In this document: piece by piece, positions 48,109 to 55,904 of the stretch | Layout: each line of letters opens with the position of its first letter | Numbering within the stretch: the stretch's first letter is position 1 | Assembly: GCF_024347475.1 (NCBI RefSeq) | Contig: NZ_AP025487.1 | Location: 806,001-870,000 of the forward strand | Source: Vibrio fortis | GTDB lineage: Bacteria > Pseudomonadota > Gammaproteobacteria > Enterobacterales > Vibrionaceae | Length of the DNA: 64,000 nt | Reading direction: 5' to 3' | Notes under the pieces: model-generated | The model's database searches: none | Told to the model about the DNA's origin: nothing | The model's input: only the letters and a program-made list of their open reading frames with translations | Made by a program: the position numbers and the translations under genes

Positions 48109-49849
48109 GGTGCTGATTGCTCAATGTCCAAAAGTTAAAAAAGTTATACCACTGAAGAGGTGCCTTCAATGTGTAGTGCTGAAGTCGGTCTGCGTATTGC
48201 TGAACGACTTGTTGCAATGTCTGTTCGCGAGTCTTTCTTGGTAAGACTATCTTGTCGCTAAAATGTTCAAAGTAGACATTAAAGTGAGGTTTTTTACTGC
48301 TATCGTCTCTTAATCCAAAGAGTAGAAATACGGGGGCTTTAAGCACAGAAGCTAACATAAATGGCCCTTGAGGGAATGGTGCTTCTTGTCCTAGAAACTC
48401 AGCCCATACCGAGCGACTCTCTTTGCTGGTGGAGGTGCGATCGCCAACAATCACAATCCACTCACCCTGTTCCAGTTTTTGCTGCAGCAAGATTGCTGTA
48501 TCAGGGCCCATCGAACTCACTTGAATAAGGTTCAAGTCTGAGTTTGGATTGACTGCTTTCATTACCGAGTTAAAACGTTCCGCGTGTTCAGTGAAGACCA
48601 ATGCATTGATCTTAATGTGCGAGTGTCTGCGGCCGAGTGCGCGACACAGCTCGATATTACCAAGGTGTGACCCAAGAATGACCACTCCCTGCTCATTCTC
48701 GACCATGCTCTCAAACTGGTCTTGTCCATGAATCGTTAGGTTATCAACGGAGAAATCTCCCTTCCACGCAGCAAGTTTGTCGAGCATGGTATGGCCAAAC
48801 GAAAGTAGGTGGTGATAACTGTCGAGATTGTTTGGCAAATCGATGTTGTGTTGCTCTGCGTAGAGCTTCAATGTATGCAGATAATGCTCAGACGCCTCGC
48901 GCGCGCGTTTGCCAGTGAGATGATAGTAACGCATCACGCCTTTGAGGATGAGGTTAAATACACCGCGTCCGAGGAGTGTGTAGATCATTAACAGTAATTT
49001 GATCCCCAGTACGGTTCCGCGTTCTTGGGTGCGAGACCAGTGGGGTTGATTACTTGCGTCTGCTGGAGCTTGCGCCGACGTTGGTTTACTAAAGTGGCGA
49101 GCAATCAGCTTTGGAGCGCGTGGTAGCATGCCGAAAAAGAGGCGAGTATGCATCCAACTGATTTTTACGTTGTCCCATAAAGCATCAAAGTGCGAGATGC
49201 CACCCTCTGGATAGATAACGCGCGTGTCGATAAAATCAATGTCACAGCCTTCCCAGTAGAGACGAACAAGAACCTCGATATCGAAGTCCATGCGTGAGCC
49301 AACATCGTATTTGTCGAGCACCGCTTGGGTAATCGCAATCGGATAGGCACGAAAGCCGCACATACTGTCTTTAATTGAGAAAGAGAGAGTCTCAATCCAT
49401 ACCCAAATGTGTGTGGCATAGCGGCCATAGAGGCGCGCCTTAGGCACACTGTCATCATAGACAGGCTGACCAGAAATAAGATGGGTTGGAGAAGCTTGCG
49501 ATTTTTCCAGAAGCTTGGGCAGAGCCTTTAAATCGTGTTGACCATCAGCATCAATTTGAATGGCATGACTGAAACCAAGCTGCTGAGCACGTTCAATTCC
49601 TGCTTTTACTGCACCGCCTTTACCTTGGTTTTCCACTAGAGTAACCAAGGTCACATCATCTAATTCGGCCAATGGTTGTAGGTGCTGTTTGGTTTCGTTG
49701 TTGCTTCCGTCATCCACTAAGATAACAGGCAGTGCATAGCTTTTGAGGGATTCTATAACCGCTGCCACTGTAGAGCCGTGGTTGTAGCAGGGGATTAAAA
49801 AACAGGCTTGGTAGCTTGAACTGTTTTCAATACTCGCTGCGTTATTCAC
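48086..49849 (-). CDS. apeJ: Glycosyltransferase 2 / lysophospholipid-type acyltransferase fusion ApeJ
   Basis: A 587-residue two-domain protein. About 1-240 is a GT2 glycosyltransferase (FLIPCYNHGSTVAAVIESL, LVDDGSNNET, DADGQHD), and about 300-587 an LpxL-like acyltransferase (VVILGSHLGNIELCRAL with the H-x4-E motif). It is inferred to attach the polyene to its sugar/lipid anchor. The start is GTG (49847-49849) overlapping the apeI stop, with GGGAG six bases upstream. The fused architecture is typical of aryl polyene clusters. Confidence 0.87.
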   Translation of the reverse strand: MNNAASIENSSSYQACFLIPCYNHGSTVAAVIESLKSYALPVILVDDGSNNETKQHLQPLAELDDVTLVTLVENQGKGGAVKAGIERAQQLGFSHAIQIDADGQHDLKALPKLLEKSQASPTHLISGQPVYDDSVPKARLYGRYATHIWVWIETLSFSIKDSMCGFRAYPIAITQAVLDKYDVGSRMDFDIEVLVRLYWEGCDIDFIDTRVIYPEGGISHFDALWDNVKISWMHTRLFFGMLPRAPKLIARHFSKPTSAQAPADASNQPHWSRTQERGTVLGIKLLLMIYTLLGRGVFNLILKGVMRYYHLTGKRAREASEHYLHTLKLYAEQHNIDLPNNLDSYHHLLSFGHTMLDKLAAWKGDFSVDNLTIHGQDQFESMVENEQGVVILGSHLGNIELCRALGRRHSHIKINALVFTEHAERFNSVMKAVNPNSDLNLIQVSSMGPDTAILLQQKLEQGEWIVIVGDRTSTSKESRSVWAEFLGQEAPFPQGPFMLASVLKAPVFLLFGLRDDSSKKPHFNVYFEHFSDKIVLPRKTREQTLQQVVQQYADRLQHYTLKAPLQWYNFFNFWTLSNQHHDDKESK

Positions 49850-50204
49850 CTTTTTCTCCCAGTTTCATTTTGCCAGAAGAGTGAGTGCAGTTACCGCCAT
49901 CAGACGTGTAATTGAACGCCAATTTCTGTTTATCCGAGTCCCAACTTAATGCCAAGGTCACTGTGGCATCAGGCAAGATAGGCTCTTGGAATTTGATCAC
50001 TTCCATTCCCTTGAACTGAGATGGAACGGCTAACTCTTGGACAGCATAAGCGAGCGCCCAATCAATCTGAGTGACGCCGGGCAGGATAGGAAAATCCTTA
50101 AAGTGTCCCTTAAAGTCGGTTAAATCGGCATCCACTTGAAGCGTTAGTGTCGACTTAGTTGCTTCAGTCTCAATCTGTAAAATGGTTGGCTTTCTTTTGT
50201 CCAT
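49842..50204 (-). CDS. apeI: Aryl polyene dehydratase ApeI
   Basis: A 120-residue FabA/FabZ-like hot-dog dehydratase. FKGHFKDFPILPGVTQIDWA carries the catalytic His34, and Asp48 takes the place of the usual Glu. ApeI is known from other clusters to do the main dehydration of polyene intermediates, with ApeP. It lies 46 bp after apeH and overlaps apeJ by eight bases. Confidence 0.84.
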   Translation of the reverse strand: MDKRKPTILQIETEATKSTLTLQVDADLTDFKGHFKDFPILPGVTQIDWALAYAVQELAVPSQFKGMEVIKFQEPILPDATVTLALSWDSDKQKLAFNYTSDGGNCTHSSGKMKLGEKGE

Positions 50205-50250
50205 AACACTGGCTTTACTTTATTGTTGTCATAATGTCGCTTAGGGCGAA

Positions 50251-51630
50251 CTACTGCGCGTTTATAATCTGTTCTATTTGCGGAGTGAGGCGCTTTCCTT
50301 GGCTATTGAGTGGGATCTCTTCAACCACTCTAAAACGCCTTGGTACCGCAATCGGTTCAAGCCACTTTCTTAGCTCATTGCGTAATAGTAACCAAAACTT
50401 GCCTTTACCGACACTGCTTAGCATCTGTTTTCCTTCATCGGAAAGAACGATGACAGAAGCGAGAATCAAACGATTGGGCTCTTCAAATGGGATAACGGCA
50501 CACTCTTTAGTCCACGCTAGCTGATCAAGACGCTTTTCAACTTCAACCAAAGAGATACGTTTCTCTTCAATCTTGATAATCCGATCGGTTCGGCCTTTAA
50601 GAATGAATTGGCTGTCAGACACCATTTCACATTCGTCTGCCGTCTGATACCACTGCTCTTTATCGATATAAGGCGAAAGTAATTTGATGCAATTCTCTTG
50701 ATTGAGTTGAGCCTTAATACAAGAGAAGAGCTGCCAAGGGGTTTGAGCATCAAGCTGCTGGCGGTAGGCAATTCCGCCTGTTTCTGTGCTGCCAAACACC
50801 TCAATCGGTAGTTCACCAAAAAGAGTGCGAGCCTGCTGGGCAGCTTCTAGCGGTAGTGGACCGCCAGATGAGAAAACACCCACCAAAGGCTTTGCACTTT
50901 GCTCTTGCGAGAGGCGTTTTAAAAGAGCAGGGCTGCTTACCAATACCATTTGTGAGTCGGCGTGCGAAACGATTTGCTCTGGATACTCTAAATTGAAGCG
51001 CGAAAAAGGGACGGATGAACAGAGCGGCCACAAGATGCGAAATAGTAAACCATAGATATGTTGATGCGAGACTGTACTGTGGACATGGCTGCCTGTAAGC
51101 ATGGACTGCCAGTTTTTGCTCAGTTCAGCAATCTCAATATCAAGCTGCTCTAACGTTTTATGAATCGCTTTCGGTGTACCACTTGAGCCAGAAGTGAATA
51201 GAACCAATCTTACCGCGCGAAGATCGATAGATTTACTGACCAGTTCGCTCACTTCAGCCTGAAAGAGTTGATTGGTTAAGAGTAGTACGTTGGTATTGCT
51301 TACCACCTCAATGCTCTCATCGACCAATAGCAGGTCATACTCACGGCTTAGTTCCGAAAGAGCCTCCGGCTGGTAATTCCCTGGCAAAACAATCTGTTTA
51401 TTGGACAATGCGCAGGCAATAAATGCGACCGTAAAAAGGTAGCTGTCTTGAGTGCAGATAGCGGTACGTTGAGCTGGGGAGTCGGATAATAGGCGACAAA
51501 GCTTTGCTACATCACCTTGAAACTCTTGCCAGCTGATCTGTGACTTGTCATCAAAGCAGACAACGGAATCTAGAGGTCTGTTAGCTTGAAATAGCTGCGC
51601 GAGGGAAGTATAGCGGGAACTTTGGTTCAT
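50251..51630 (-). CDS. apeH: AMP-dependent aryl/acyl-ACP ligase ApeH
   Basis: From ATG 51628-51630, just downstream of the apeG stop, it is 459 residues; the frame is open 16 codons further upstream but these overlap apeG. It is an ANL-superfamily adenylating enzyme with the P-loop LFTSGSSGTPKAIHKT, GSTETGGIAYR and the C-terminal LKGRTDRIIKIEEKRIS hinge and lysine region. ApeH loads the aryl carboxylic acid starter onto an ApeE/ApeF carrier. Confidence 0.86.
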   Translation of the reverse strand: MNQSSRYTSLAQLFQANRPLDSVVCFDDKSQISWQEFQGDVAKLCRLLSDSPAQRTAICTQDSYLFTVAFIACALSNKQIVLPGNYQPEALSELSREYDLLLVDESIEVVSNTNVLLLTNQLFQAEVSELVSKSIDLRAVRLVLFTSGSSGTPKAIHKTLEQLDIEIAELSKNWQSMLTGSHVHSTVSHQHIYGLLFRILWPLCSSVPFSRFNLEYPEQIVSHADSQMVLVSSPALLKRLSQEQSAKPLVGVFSSGGPLPLEAAQQARTLFGELPIEVFGSTETGGIAYRQQLDAQTPWQLFSCIKAQLNQENCIKLLSPYIDKEQWYQTADECEMVSDSQFILKGRTDRIIKIEEKRISLVEVEKRLDQLAWTKECAVIPFEEPNRLILASVIVLSDEGKQMLSSVGKGKFWLLLRNELRKWLEPIAVPRRFRVVEEIPLNSQGKRLTPQIEQIINAQ

Positions 51631-51634
51631 AATG

Positions 51635-52192
51635 TTAGCTTTGGCGTACACGTTGTCGGACGATCCACTCAATGGCAAATAAAAGACCAGCTAATAAATA
51701 ACTGATTAAACCGTTGTAAAGAGTCCACAACTCAAGAGATTGGAAACAAGTATAGAGTGCAATAGTACCGTTAAGAGCGAAAAAGCCACACCATACTTTC
51801 GTAACGGTTCTTGTATAGTCGATGCCACTTTGCGGTAGCTCAGGCTCTTGCAATCGGGCAAGGCGCTCAATAATCGTTTGAGGTTGCGTGAGGCTCAGCG
51901 CGAACACAGTGAACATGCACACATTAACGATAACAGGGTAGTAGGTGAGCCAGCCGTGCTGTTTAAAGACCATGCCCAGCAGCAGCAATATCAGACCGGC
52001 TACGCCACTCACCCAAGCAAGGTGTTTAAGCTCTTTGATCTTCGCTTGACCACCGGTCATGATTCTTACCAGAAACACGGTGGCCAGCACTCCTCCTACA
52101 GCTTGAAGGCCAAATTTATTGAGCCCAAAATAGACCGCTATTGGATAAGAGAAAATGATCAGTGCCGACAGTAATGTCAGCAGAGGTCGCAC
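51635..52192 (-). CDS. apeG: COG4648-type membrane protein ApeG
   Basis: A 185-residue protein with about six hydrophobic segments and no enzymatic motif I recognise. It matches the small integral membrane protein always found between the ACP and ligase genes of these clusters. The start codon is GTG overlapping the apeF stop (TAGTG). The function is unknown; a scaffold or translocation role is plausible but unproven. Confidence 0.8.
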   Translation of the reverse strand: MRPLLTLLSALIIFSYPIAVYFGLNKFGLQAVGGVLATVFLVRIMTGGQAKIKELKHLAWVSGVAGLILLLLGMVFKQHGWLTYYPVIVNVCMFTVFALSLTQPQTIIERLARLQEPELPQSGIDYTRTVTKVWCGFFALNGTIALYTCFQSLELWTLYNGLISYLLAGLLFAIEWIVRQRVRQS

Positions 52193-52449
52193 TATGCGTC
52201 CTTTAGTAGTTCAACGACAGATTCAACCACATCATTTACGGTGCGTACTGTTTTGAACTCTTCAGGTCTGATCTTTTTACCTGTCACGTTTTGTAGGTGG
52301 ACAACGAGATCCACAGCGTCAATGCTATCAAGGTCAAGATCTTGATAAAGGTGTGCTTCTGGCGTGATTTCTTCAGCATCTAGCTCGAATAGCTCGATAA
52401 GCGCATCTTTAACCTGATTAAATACTTCTTGTTGGTTTGCTTGTGTCAT
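52192..52449 (-). CDS. apeF: Acyl carrier protein ApeF
   Basis: An 85-residue acidic ACP with the phosphopantetheine site in LDLDSIDAVDLVV (Ser about residue 42). One of two adjacent ACPs, 12 bp after apeE. It overlaps apeG by one base. In the studied Xenorhabdus system ApeE and ApeF carry the starter and extender chains. Confidence 0.9.
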   Translation of the reverse strand: MTQANQQEVFNQVKDALIELFELDAEEITPEAHLYQDLDLDSIDAVDLVVHLQNVTGKKIRPEEFKTVRTVNDVVESVVELLKDA

Positions 52450-52461
52450 AAGGAAATCTTT

Positions 52462-52722
52462 CTAGTTATTCGTTTGAGATGTGATGTAGTTTGCTAAGTT
52501 AGCAACAGAAGCGAAGTGTTGACGTGTATTCGAATCATCGGCATCGATCACGATGTTGTACTTCTTCTTAATTGCTAGGCCAAGTTCGAGAGCATCAATC
52601 GAGTCCAGACCTAAACCATCACCAAACAATGGAGCTTCCGTTTCAATTTCATCAATGCTCATATCTTCAAGGTTTAGGGCATCAATGATCAGCTGTTTTA
52701 GTTCGTTATGTAATGTTTCCAC
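52462..52722 (-). CDS. apeE: Acyl carrier protein ApeE
   Basis: An 86-residue ACP with the GLDSIDALELGLAIKKKYN attachment region (Ser about residue 40). The DSID motif is shared with apeF but the flanking sequence differs, so the two ACPs are diverged paralogues rather than a recent duplication. Confidence 0.9.
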   Translation of the reverse strand: METLHNELKQLIIDALNLEDMSIDEIETEAPLFGDGLGLDSIDALELGLAIKKKYNIVIDADDSNTRQHFASVANLANYITSQTNN

Positions 52723-52827
52723 TTTGGCCTACTTGTCATATGTTTACATGCGCGCAATGTGCGGCACTGCGAGTAAATGCAATCGCATAGAATGCCATTT
52801 ACCCAAATCAAAAGGGTGTTGAGAGGC

Positions 52828-53595
52828 TTATTTTTCTTGCTCTGGAAAAATATTTTCCGCAAGGTGTCGATTTAAGCGCCTTGCTGCAGAAGTTAAATTA
52901 TTTGAGCTCTCAATAAAGGGTGTCACTTCTATTTTACCTTTGACTGCGACATGAAAAAAGGGTTTAGTCGAAGGAACTTGGTACCACTTCTTCTCTTTGG
53001 TGAGAAATGAGGGGGTTGCCGTGATATGAATGACGCGTAAATCGGTCTCAGTTCGTGTGGCAATTTGAGCTGCCCCTCGCTGTAAAGATGGCGTGATGCC
53101 TGGCGTGGTGCGTGTTCCCTCAGGAAACACCAATAACACATTGCCACGAGCAAAACGCTCTTCACATCGCTCAAGAAGATCATCGGGCGCTTGGTTTGGA
53201 ATATAGCCAGCCGCCTGGACAATGCGCTTCATAAACGGGTTTTCCCAAATAGCAGCCTTAACCAGACAGTCACATTGAGGTAATTGAGAGGCGATAAGGA
53301 CGTAATCAATTAGGCTAGGGTGGTTGGCCACAATGATGCAGTTACGGTCTTGCTGTAGGGTTTCTATGCCATCAATGCGGTAATCAATTGCGCCAGTAAA
53401 CTTCATGATTCGACAAAATGCATTGAACGTGAAACGGATTAAACGTTGTGCTTTGAGTTCGCGTTCAATGGTATTGGAAGTCGTGAGGGCAAAAAGGGGT
53501 AGGACGATAAAGCTGAGAACTAAACCACCTAAGCCAAAAATAGAGAAACAAAGCCCTGTAGCGAATACGCGCCAATATTGATTGAGTTTATTCAC
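52828..53595 (-). CDS. apeD: 1-acyl-glycerol-3-phosphate-type acyltransferase ApeD
   Basis: A PlsC-like acyltransferase with an N-terminal membrane segment, the NHPSLID motif (H-x4-D) and FPEGTRT. Two GTG starts occur: 53595, which overlaps the apeC stop in the common GTGAATAA style and gives 255 residues, and 53631 further inside apeC (267 residues). The first is preferred. It is inferred to acylate a glycerol or sugar carrier for the pigment. A 105-bp gap separates it from apeE. Confidence 0.83.
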   Translation of the reverse strand: MNKLNQYWRVFATGLCFSIFGLGGLVLSFIVLPLFALTTSNTIERELKAQRLIRFTFNAFCRIMKFTGAIDYRIDGIETLQQDRNCIIVANHPSLIDYVLIASQLPQCDCLVKAAIWENPFMKRIVQAAGYIPNQAPDDLLERCEERFARGNVLLVFPEGTRTTPGITPSLQRGAAQIATRTETDLRVIHITATPSFLTKEKKWYQVPSTKPFFHVAVKGKIEVTPFIESSNNLTSAARRLNRHLAENIFPEQEK

Positions 53596-54325
53596 AATGC
53601 TTAACCCAAGACCATGTTTGACGTTTCCCACAAATTTGCCAAGCTGAGTCGTTCAGTAGGTAGTGTTGAAGGAACTGCAAACCTTGTGGAAGGCGTGTCT
53701 CTTGTGTCTCGATAGCCGAAGTTTCTCTGGTGAGAGAATAGTCATTTCCTTGGCTCAAAACGACCCCCATTGCGTAGTCAGAGTAATCTTGAGTTTCGTA
53801 CTCTTTATAGAGTTCCGGCAGGGGCTGGTCGAAATCAATAACCATGACTTTATGCTCTGGATATTGAGTCAGATAAAGATAGGCTTCAATTAATGCGCTG
53901 TGAAATGTATCGACGCCAGATGCGATTGAACTCAAAGGAATCGGTGCTTTAGCAGCAATCGTTGTAAGCCCAGCTGCGGTATTATGAACGGATTGGGAAA
54001 AGGCCATTGGAGAGGCATCTTCACCCTCTAGAATGGATTGGATCAGAGTCGCTGTTCGGTGCAGTTCACCGTGGCGACTGGCAAACACAAGAAAATGGAT
54101 GTCGTTGTCTTCAAGTAACGTTAGTGCGGTTTGCACGGCAAGCTTACTTTGCAAGCTCATACGACGGCGCATCATCGGAGGAATCGATTTGAATTGCGTC
54201 GCTTCGTCTTCTGGCCATTGCGTCGTTGTACTCCATGCCTCCCAATCCGGCTGAGTCATAAGCCCTGGCGAATTCGCACACCATTTTTCAATATTAAACG
54301 ACATTAAATGAGATTGATTTGACAT
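53588..54325 (-). CDS. apeC: Chain-length-factor-like ketosynthase partner ApeC
   Basis: A 245-residue truncated relative of ketosynthases: the stretch PLSSIASGVDTFHSALIEA aligns with the nucleophile region but the active-site Cys is absent (Ser-Gly instead), and the C-terminal half carrying both catalytic His residues is missing. This fits ApeC, known to form a heterodimer with ApeO and to be catalytically inactive itself. It is the first gene of the minus-strand operon. The start at 54325 lacks a clear ribosome-binding site; an alternative ATG at 54304 is equally weak. Confidence 0.82.
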   Translation of the reverse strand: MSNQSHLMSFNIEKWCANSPGLMTQPDWEAWSTTTQWPEDEATQFKSIPPMMRRRMSLQSKLAVQTALTLLEDNDIHFLVFASRHGELHRTATLIQSILEGEDASPMAFSQSVHNTAAGLTTIAAKAPIPLSSIASGVDTFHSALIEAYLYLTQYPEHKVMVIDFDQPLPELYKEYETQDYSDYAMGVVLSQGNDYSLTRETSAIETQETRLPQGLQFLQHYLLNDSAWQICGKRQTWSWVKHCE

Positions 54326-54396
54326 AGAGTATTGATTTGAATTGGGTCTAATTAAATACTATGCGAGATAAAGACAAATATAGGTAAGGAAATACA
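54326..54396. promoter_or_regulatory. Divergent promoter region of the aryl polyene cluster
   Basis: Only 71 bp separates apeC (minus) from the lipoprotein gene (plus). Candidate minus-strand boxes are TTGTCT with TAATTA 17 bp downstream; candidate plus-strand boxes are TTGATT and TACTAT with a 19-bp spacer. Both are weak, which fits a regulated promoter. No dyad of convincing quality is visible. Confidence 0.45.
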
Positions 54397-54786
54397 ATGA
54401 AATTATTCAAAATTGCAGCTTCGATGTTATTCGTTTTGGTTCTCGCAGGTTGTGGTCGCGTACAGCCAGTTATGAACGTTGAGGATACTCCAGTTGCACT
54501 GAATCTTCAAAGTAAACAGGTAAAATCAGCAATTTATGAATCAGCTGTTGATCGTGGCTGGCTGGTTTCTGAAGTTAAACCTGGCCTTATTCGTGCCGAG
54601 CTTTATGTTCGCTCTCACCATGCGGTGGTTGAAATTCCTTACAGCGATAAGTTCTATTCGATTCTTTACGTAGAGTCAGAGAACCTAAAATATGACGATG
54701 GTGAGATTCACCGTAACTACAATCGTTGGGTAAATAACCTGAACGTTGATATTAAAAGAAAGCTAGCGCAAATGGCTGCTGAATAG
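54397..54786 (+). CDS. Lipoprotein of unknown function in the ape cluster
   Basis: A 129-residue precursor with a lipoprotein signal (LFVLVLAGCGRVQP, lipid Cys about residue 19) and a good AAGGA ribosome-binding site. The mature part is a small alpha/beta domain (KSAIYESAVDRGWLVSEVKPG, KLAQMAAE end) rich in charge. It is divergent from apeC and 28 bp upstream of the methyltransferase. The family is unknown to me; association with pigment export or anchoring is an inference from position. Confidence 0.78.
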   Translation: MKLFKIAASMLFVLVLAGCGRVQPVMNVEDTPVALNLQSKQVKSAIYESAVDRGWLVSEVKPGLIRAELYVRSHHAVVEIPYSDKFYSILYVESENLKYDDGEIHRNYNRWVNNLNVDIKRKLAQMAAE

Positions 54787-54813
54787 TTTTAGAAAGAATA
54801 AGTTAGGTTTTTT

Positions 54814-55881
54814 GTGTCCGATTATAATTTAGATCCATTTAATGCGTTGCAGGCGAAAACAGAGGCTCAGAAGCTCTCTTTTGCTCCGATTGTATTTCAC
54901 ACTGCACGCACGTTGCGTGATTTAGGAATATTGAAAGCTCTCGATGAGGCTGGTGAACAAGGTTTAGACGCAAAAGATATCTCGGTGAAAACCGGTGTCT
55001 CTGAATACGGCGTTAAAGTTCTCCTTGATATGGCATTAAGTGCTCACATTGTACTGTGGGAAAAGCCAAATTATCGAATGGCCAATCTTGGCTTCTATTT
55101 ACTGCATGATGGTATGACCGAAGCCAATATGGATTTTACAGCGGATGTTTGTTACGCCGCGATGATGCATCTAACCGAAGCGATTCAAAATGGCACGCCA
55201 GCGGGCCTGAAGGAGCTAGGTCAATGGGAGACGATCTATCAAGGCTTATCTCAGTTGCCTGAAAAAGCCAAAGAGAGTTGGTTTAATTTTGATCACTTTT
55301 ACTCAGATCGCTCCTTTCCTATCTTGTTGGAAAAAGTCTTTCAGAAGCAGCCTAAATCGCTGGTGGATATTGGTGGCAATACCGGTAAATGGGCGCTGCA
55401 ATGTTGTGGATACAATTCCGATGTTGAAATCACGATTGTTGATTTGCCACAGCAGCTTGAGATGGCAATGGCCAATGCGAAAGAACAGGGCTTTGAAGAG
55501 CGTATTAAGCCTTATCCCGCCAATATGTTGGATAAACAGCAATCGCTGCCAACGGGCGCAGATGTATGGTGGATGAGTCAGTTCTTAGATTGTTTTTCTC
55601 CCATGGAGATCTTGAGCATACTTAAGCGCGTGCGTTCGCACATGTCTGAACACGCCACTGTGTACATTCTGGAGCTTTTTTGGGATGCGCAAAAATACGA
55701 TGCAGCCTCATACAGTCTTAATGCGACATCGCTTTATTTCACCTGTTTAGCCAACGGAAATAGCCGATTTTATCGCAGTGAAGACTTCTTAGAAATTGTT
55801 GCGGAAGCTGGGTTTGAAGTGGTAACGCGAACGGATGATATCGGTTTAGGCCATACGCTCCTTGAACTTAAAGCAGCTTAG
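54814..55881 (+). CDS. SAM-dependent methyltransferase of the ape cluster
   Basis: A 355-residue protein with an N-terminal helical winged-helix dimerisation domain (about 20-90, like small-molecule O-methyltransferases) and a class I SAM domain with VDIGGNTGKW (184-193). It starts at GTG (54814) with TTAGG upstream. Known aryl polyenes carry methyl groups on the hydroxyphenyl head, so this enzyme probably methylates the aryl ring or hydroxyl. Whether C- or O-methylation cannot be told from sequence. The following halogenase-family gene is in the same operon (24 bp gap). Confidence 0.84.
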   Translation: MSDYNLDPFNALQAKTEAQKLSFAPIVFHTARTLRDLGILKALDEAGEQGLDAKDISVKTGVSEYGVKVLLDMALSAHIVLWEKPNYRMANLGFYLLHDGMTEANMDFTADVCYAAMMHLTEAIQNGTPAGLKELGQWETIYQGLSQLPEKAKESWFNFDHFYSDRSFPILLEKVFQKQPKSLVDIGGNTGKWALQCCGYNSDVEITIVDLPQQLEMAMANAKEQGFEERIKPYPANMLDKQQSLPTGADVWWMSQFLDCFSPMEILSILKRVRSHMSEHATVYILELFWDAQKYDAASYSLNATSLYFTCLANGNSRFYRSEDFLEIVAEAGFEVVTRTDDIGLGHTLLELKAA

Positions 55882-55904
55882 CGCTTAATTGGGTGATGAC
55901 AGTC

